A stretch of DNA of 20,804 bases from Phoronis ovalis. Taxonomy: Eukaryota; Phoronida; Phoronidae. Positions 17,905 through 20,804 of this stretch are shown in pieces. How positions within the stretch are numbered: the stretch's first letter is position 1; each line of letters begins with the position of its first letter. The notes beneath the pieces are model-generated. The model had not been told where the DNA came from, made no database searches, and was given only the letters and a program-made list of their open reading frames with translations. Both the position numbers and the translations under genes were made by a program. The stretch spans positions 2,498-23,301 of the forward strand of contig JAOXYB010078499.1 of NCBI GenBank assembly GCA_028565635.1, written 5' to 3'.

Positions 17905-20804
17905 TGGTAGCCACAAAAAGGGACCCTGAAGGGCGAAACATGTATATATAGACCGATATAGGAAGTGCCCCCCCGGGCCTCAGCTACACTTAGTTTTAAT
18001 CACAACAGTTTCAGGCCATTGCTTTTACAAAGAAAATGTGTTTCTTTTGCCAAAGCATTTTACTGCCTAAAGATTTCCCCATTGTGAAACTTTATCACAT
18101 GTTGTGCATCACAAGTTGTCTGGCTTCTTTCATATTCTAATGTAAATTTAGATATATGTCTGCTTCACAAATATTTTGTAGTCTTAATGTCTTTGCCTGC
18201 AAGTATCTATAGCTTTCATGAACGTTTTTCAGTTAAGCACAGCAAAAACATAGAAATTATGAGTTGCACAATAGGCATGTACCGTAGTCTCATGACTTCT
18301 GAAAAAAAACACAGCTAAACTGGTTAATTGACTCCTTTGCCTCAATGTAATTTCCGAAATATCGTTAATACTGAAAGCATTAATTAGATCTAAAAATATT
18401 AATTAATACATCAAATCGCTTACACTTGCACCCACGAAGACAAGTGTTATGCACAGATGATTTGAAGGTCGTGATTGAATGATGTCAGCTTATAAACATT
18501 AATAAAAACATTATAAACCGGATTTCAGGTGTTTGAATTTGCACAGATTGGTTTTATTCTTTTAACGCCTGATACATGTTTATAACCTGTTTGTTGAAAA
18601 CATCACATGTGTACACTACACATCAGCTCGGCCGCAAAGTTGACGCAACAATTAATGGTTTCGATTGTCTAGGAGAGACGGACGTCCTCGCGATTGAGCT
18701 ACGCGTCATTTCCAAAGAAAATCGTGCATTTACGAAAAGTGCAAATAGTTCTTAAACGATCGACACTTTTGGTTTATAAATGCACGATAATGATAAAACC
18801 ATATCTGGTGCACAGTATTTCCAAAATTTGTTGCCACACTCGAAATGATTGCAAGGGTTTAGAAATCAGAATTTCATCCTTGCTAAGTAAAACAGCGGGA
18901 AAAAAATGCTTCATTCATACCCCTGTATCGTCTGCCACTTTTTAGGAAACGCTGCATAATTTTTTAACTCCTCTGTGATTGATGCAATAACACATCTAAA
19001 CATGGGCGACACATTTCCTCTTGCTAACAAGAGTAGTTGTGGCCTTCCGCGCGAACACCACTTTTTCAAGCAAATTTGTGTTTATACATAGTCCAAACAA
19101 TTCCTATTATTGTTCATTCTAGGATTATTTTTAAAGGAATTTAATAAAGTTATGATATCGATAGGTGGAAGCGTTGTGACATCGCAAAAATTTAATGAGT
19201 TTTATATATCCTAGATTCAGTAACTATTTGTGTGTCTTAGAATTAAGGCGGGGTTTATGTCCTAATCCTATAGGCATCTGAGCACCCGTATGTAATAACC
19301 AATCAGGACCCAGTACCAAAGTCATAACTCTCCATAGCCTAAACAAGGCTCACTCGCTTTCACCACCTCACTCACGGAAGGTTCACTTCTGCCATTTAGT
19401 CAATTAATTACAAATATTGTTTATTCAGATTGAATCTAATTAATTGGCTATATTACGGAGTAATTTATTTAGAGTGTTACTGAATCCTGACCTATAGCGA
19501 GTCCTTCCGTTGCTGTCTCTAGGAAACTATATAGGGTGAGTATAATAGTTCTTTCTACGTTATAGATCCGTTCTGAATTATATATTTTATAGTAATCATG
19601 CCCAGAGGACACTTATGGAAAGGGTGGATCCACATGCGCAAACACAGGTTTTAAAAAAATCCCTAAACGCGTAGGTAGGCTGCTAAAAACATCCCTGAAA
19701 GACTTGGTTTAAAAAGTGACCCGATGGCAACTTCACACTCCCTTAGATAATGCACAAAACATATATATGTCCCGCCTTTCTAGAAATTTGAGTTAGAGGC
19801 ACTCATGTGAGCGCCCGAAACTAGGAGGGTCTGGAACATTTGAAAATATGAATCACTATCCGGGATCACTGTACCACGAATTAAGAGATCTGATCACTAC
19901 CCAGTGCATAAAAACTGTATAACCTAAATACAAAAATTCCAAAGAAAGTCTACACAATAGATTTTTCAGACTTCAGCCCAATCGTTGCATGATTATACGG
20001 AATCTGTAGCACGAATTATTTTTTTAAATTACTGAAACAACAAATATGTTTAGGGCTCTGTGGAATTACTGTCACTTTTTTTATCATATCTTAACATTAT
20101 TATACTGCCTAGTTGTACATACAGGGAATGTACATATAAATTATATAAAGCACTTATATGTAGTCATCACATTGTTCTGTTATCTGGTAAGGAATGGAAT
20201 GGAATGGTATTATGTTATTTATAAAACCTAGTATTTAATTATTAAATGCCTGGTGATATGTATTGAAGAGAAGTCCAGAGGGAAAATTATGAAATTTAGA
20301 ACGCAATTACAGCTCCTGGTGCATTTTTAGAGACATTTTAAGATTTGGTTTGAAAGAGAACATGTTAAGTCAATAAACCTGTTAAAATGTTATTATGCAC
20401 GTGTATCTAGATTAAAATGTTTAAATTTATTTATTAAAATAGGATACAAACATTCCAATTCATAATTAATAATAATATGTCGAGTCTAATTTGTTCTACG
20501 TTTACTCTTCAGTAATTATTCGACCTTGCTCGGCTCAGCCCGAAGATAATCATCAGGTAATAGTTTCACTACATTTAGCATCTCTATTTACATTTCGCTC
20601 CAATCTTTGCGCATTGTTTGTTTCTAAGCCATAAAATGAGTGTTTAAGGTAAACACTGACGGGGAGTCTCGTTTGCAGACTCGGTATAATAGATTTCCGT
20701 CTCATATATACACGGTCATAATGGACTCTCAAACTTGTATATACATTTTTTTCTCTGTTCTTCCTTGTCAACTTGAAAAAGTGTACACTTTTGTTAACGA
20801 TGGT

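Larger units (their letters stand above)
15940..20804. other. 5' flank of the peroxidase gene
   Basis: This is AT-rich intergenic sequence upstream of the TATA box. It holds the hairpin at 16587-16637 and the repeat block near 17.7-17.9 kb. A degenerate tRNA-like stretch lies on the minus strand near 18664-18710, with an A-box-like TAGCTCAATCGCG. No protein gene with splice sites, homology or a convincing frame was found. Confidence 0.55.

Noticed and set aside
18664-18710. tRNA-like stretch on the minus strand with an A-box-like TAGCTCAATCGCG
   Set aside because: No acceptor stem, anticodon arm or intact B box at the right spacing. At best it is a decayed tRNA-derived fragment.

Overview
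This is an AT-rich animal nuclear genome window. It holds short exons with GT-AG introns, TATA-box promoter architecture and many small inverted-repeat elements. The host is probably an invertebrate. A mollusc such as a bivalve is my best guess from the type of secreted peroxidase and the density of MITE-like repeats, but the sequence does not prove it. Nothing bacterial or viral was recognised.

One gene dominates the window. It is a complete secreted animal haem peroxidase (peroxinectin / chorion-peroxidase-like) on the minus strand, from ATG 15832 to stop 2855. I rebuilt it as 17 coding exons joined by 16 GT-AG introns. All splice phases agree, and the total is 2514 nt, or 837 residues plus stop. 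The predicted protein has a signal peptide (about 1-27), an acidic N-terminus, a full peroxidase domain (about 170-780) with the haem, catalytic and calcium-binding residues in place, and a C-terminal tail of nine Tyr-Arg-Gly-Gly-Gln-type pentads. A TATA box lies at 15932-15939, and the inferred leader contains a start-stop mini-uORF. A weak ATTAAA polyadenylation signal lies at 2802-2807.

The most unusual content is in the 3' part of the gene. The enzyme carries a Tyr/Gly/Arg-rich repeat tail with two RGD tripeptides, plus a Tyr-rich 26-residue insertion in the conserved core. The DNA repeat that encodes the tail continues past the stop codon in a shifted frame, so the tail looks evolutionarily labile. 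Tyrosine-rich sequence fused to a phenol/tyrosine-oxidising enzyme suggests self-immobilisation or matrix cross-linking; this is inference.

The introns and flanks hold several inverted-repeat elements. Intron 1 has a 435-bp element with a perfect 8-bp target duplication. Intron 15 has an element of about 420 bp with 52-bp terminal repeats. A dispersed family appears at about 1415, 5671 and 9224, and a 377-bp element lies at 1005. Intron 10 pairs a 22-bp tandem array with a 158-bp foldback. Intron 2 contains a tentative nested plus-strand gene for a small cysteine-rich peptide. The 5' flank (16.0-20.8 kb) and 3' flank (1-2.8 kb) show no gene I can support.
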